Shown here: piece by piece, positions 62,710 through 64,000 of the stretch
Numbering within the stretch: the stretch's first letter is position 1
Layout: the number at the start of each line of letters is the position of its first letter
Origin: CAUZIZ01 sp965219855
GTDB taxonomy: Bacteria; Acidobacteriota; UBA6911; RPQK01; JAJDTT01
Assembly: GCA_965219855.1 (NCBI GenBank)
Contig: CBDCOR010000030.1
Coordinates: forward strand, 1-64,000
DNA length: 64,000 nucleotides
Direction of reading: 5' to 3'
Made by a program: the position numbers and the translations under genes
The notes under the pieces: generated by a model
What the model saw: the letters and a program-made list of their open reading frames with translations, nothing else
Database searches by the model: none
What the model was told of the DNA's origin: nothing

Positions 62710-64000
62710 GGCTCAGAGTCTGCAGCCTTCCTGTCCACCTCGCGCTGGCGCAGGACGTTACGCCGGATCTTGCCACTGATCGTCTTGGGTAGTTCGTCCA
62801 CGAACTCGACTTCTCGTGGGTACTTGTAGGGAGCGGTAACCCGGATGACATGTTTCTGCAGTTGCTCCACCAGGCCATCGGACGCAGCGTAATCGGCACT
62901 CAGCACAACGAAGGCCTTGATGATCTCTCCGCGCAGTCGGTCCGGGCTTCCCACCACTGCCACTTCGGCTACAGCGGGGTGCTCGATCATCGCAGACTCC
63001 ACTTCGAAAGGGCCGACCCGATAGGCCGCCGTGTTGATCAAATCGTCGGAACGGCTGACGAAGTAGAAATAGCCATCCTCATCACGGCTAGCCCGGTCTC
63101 CGGTGAGGTACCAGTCCCCCACGAAGCAGCCGGCCGTCGCCTCGGGGTTCCTGTAATACTCCCGGAAAAGTCCCACTGGACGCTCTGGCCGCACCCGGAT
63201 CGCAATCTCGCCTTCGGCAGCAGTGGGCAGCTCGTTTCCCTCGGCATCGACCACGCCCATCTGGAATCCGGGGGCGGCTACCCCCATGGAACCGGGTTTG
63301 TAGTACAGTCCAGGAAAAGTGGCGACGCAGAGCACCGTCTCGGTCTGGCCATAGCCCTCCCAGATATGATGTCCAGTGCCCTCCTTCCAGGCGCCGATCA
63401 CTTCGGGATTGACAGCCTCGCCGGCACCCAGCGAGAGTCTGAGTGTCTTGGATTGAAAGTCTTTGAGATTCTCCAGAATCAGCATGCGATAGGCGGTCGT
63501 CGGGGCAAAGAACGTGGTGATGGGGTAGCGCTGCAACATCTCCAGGGTCCCTTGAGGATCGAATTTACCCCGGTGGTCCCAGATGAATAAGGCTGCCCCC
63601 ATGTTCCAGGGAGCAAAGAAGCAGGTCCATGCCGCCTGCGCCCAACCGGTATCGGAGAGGGTCCAGTGAAGGTCGGTGGGCCGGTTGTCGAGCCAGTACC
63701 TGCCGGTGATGACGTGCGCCAGTGGATAGGTGACGTGATCATTCAGGACCATCTTGGGATAGCCGGTGGTGCCCGAGGTGAAATAGATCATCAAGGGATC
63801 GGTAGCAAGGTTCCGGGGATGGTCTAATCTGGGAGAGCTGGAACGCAGCAGATCTTCATACGACAAGACGCCGGGAGTTTCCCCCACCACGATGATGTGC
63901 TCCAGATCCGGGCATTCTTTGCGGACGGCTTCGAGTTTTTCGATGTTATCCGAGTCCGTGATCGCGATCTTCACCGAGGCGGCATTCAGTCGGTAGCCGA
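62706..64000 (-). CDS. AMP-forming acyl-CoA synthetase (partial at window edge)
   Basis: The frame continues off the right edge. Visible are the AMP-binding motif IYFTSGTTGYPKMV, LGAGEAVNPEVIGAWKEG, IWEGYGQTET, WYLTGDRASRDEDGYFYFVSRSDDLINTAAYRVGPFEVESAMIEHP, and the C-terminal lysine motif PKTISGKIRRNVLR. It activates a carboxylic acid to the acyl-CoA used by the adjacent dehydrogenase. A GTG at 63974 lies within the reading frame and is not the true start. Confidence 0.95.
   Translation of the reverse strand, partial: GYRLNAASVKIAITDSDNIEKLEAVRKECPDLEHIIVVGETPGVLSYEDLLRSSSPRLDHPRNLATDPLMIYFTSGTTGYPKMVLNDHVTYPLAHVITGRYWLDNRPTDLHWTLSDTGWAQAAWTCFFAPWNMGAALFIWDHRGKFDPQGTLEMLQRYPITTFFAPTTAYRMLILENLKDFQSKTLRLSLGAGEAVNPEVIGAWKEGTGHHIWEGYGQTETVLCVATFPGLYYKPGSMGVAAPGFQMGVVDAEGNELPTAAEGEIAIRVRPERPVGLFREYYRNPEATAGCFVGDWYLTGDRASRDEDGYFYFVSRSDDLINTAAYRVGPFEVESAMIEHPAVAEVAVVGSPDRLRGEIIKAFVVLSADYAASDGLVEQLQKHVIRVTAPYKYPREVEFVDELPKTISGKIRRNVLRQREVDRKAADSEP

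Overview
This 64 kb window comes from a high-GC, Gram-negative-type bacterium. It encodes a TolC/RND efflux system, a TonB-dependent receptor, many lipoproteins and an exported multihaem cytochrome. M2 peptidase, TolB-type Ser/Thr kinase remnants, a planctomycete-cytochrome (DUF1549/DUF1553) remnant, DUF3830 and an FGE-type lipoprotein are typical of Acidobacteriota-like genomes. That placement is an inference, since there is no rRNA or marker gene here. Insertion sequences, truncated genes and single-base frameshifts are common. They point either to heavy genome decay or, in part, to assembly indel errors.

Layout. 1-10.6 kb: a surface polysaccharide/sialic acid locus (wzz, neuB, neuC, a wzy-like polymerase) broken by an IS4-type element, an IS1380-family element and two nested IS21 elements; neuB has an in-frame amber codon. 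10.6-17.3 kb: an intact operon for a TetR repressor and an RND tripartite efflux pump. 17.3-31.2 kb: an FMN-binding protein, a GT9-like protein, a repeat lipoprotein with a frameshift, a GMC oxidoreductase/TAT subunit 3/secreted FAH-family operon, a UGSC-family selenoprotein operon, an ankyrin protein, a ferredoxin and an M2 peptidase. 31.5-39 kb: a DEAD-box helicase, a VapBC-type toxin-antitoxin pair, a carbonic anhydrase, an NmrA protein, a sigma54 activator and a lipoprotein L-rhamnose mutarotase. 39-49 kb: accessory debris with a RiPP-precursor-like gene, transposase and kinase fragments, a TonB receptor, a frameshifted secreted protein, and a 2.8 kb decayed island bounded by initiator tRNA-Met and a 50-base copy of its 3' end. 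49-54 kb: an FGE-like lipoprotein, a frameshifted Kelch protein, an SDR, DUF3830 and a truncated multihaem cytochrome. 54-64 kb: a near-identical duplication of a MetE-like/thioesterase pair, a graveyard of gene fragments, a large nested palindromic repeat, and an acyl-CoA module (enoyl-CoA hydratase, acyl-CoA dehydrogenase, acyl-CoA ligase).

The most notable item is the two-gene operon at 24197-25780 (minus strand). An in-frame UGA in the motif GD-U-GSC, followed by a 40-base SECIS-like stem-loop, marks a selenoprotein that ordinary gene calling splits in two. The gene before it ends in CLDC-UGA, in frame with the selenoprotein. Other notable items are an 80-base hairpin repeat placed between two convergent gene pairs, the tRNA-bounded island, and the recombined duplication at 54-61 kb.
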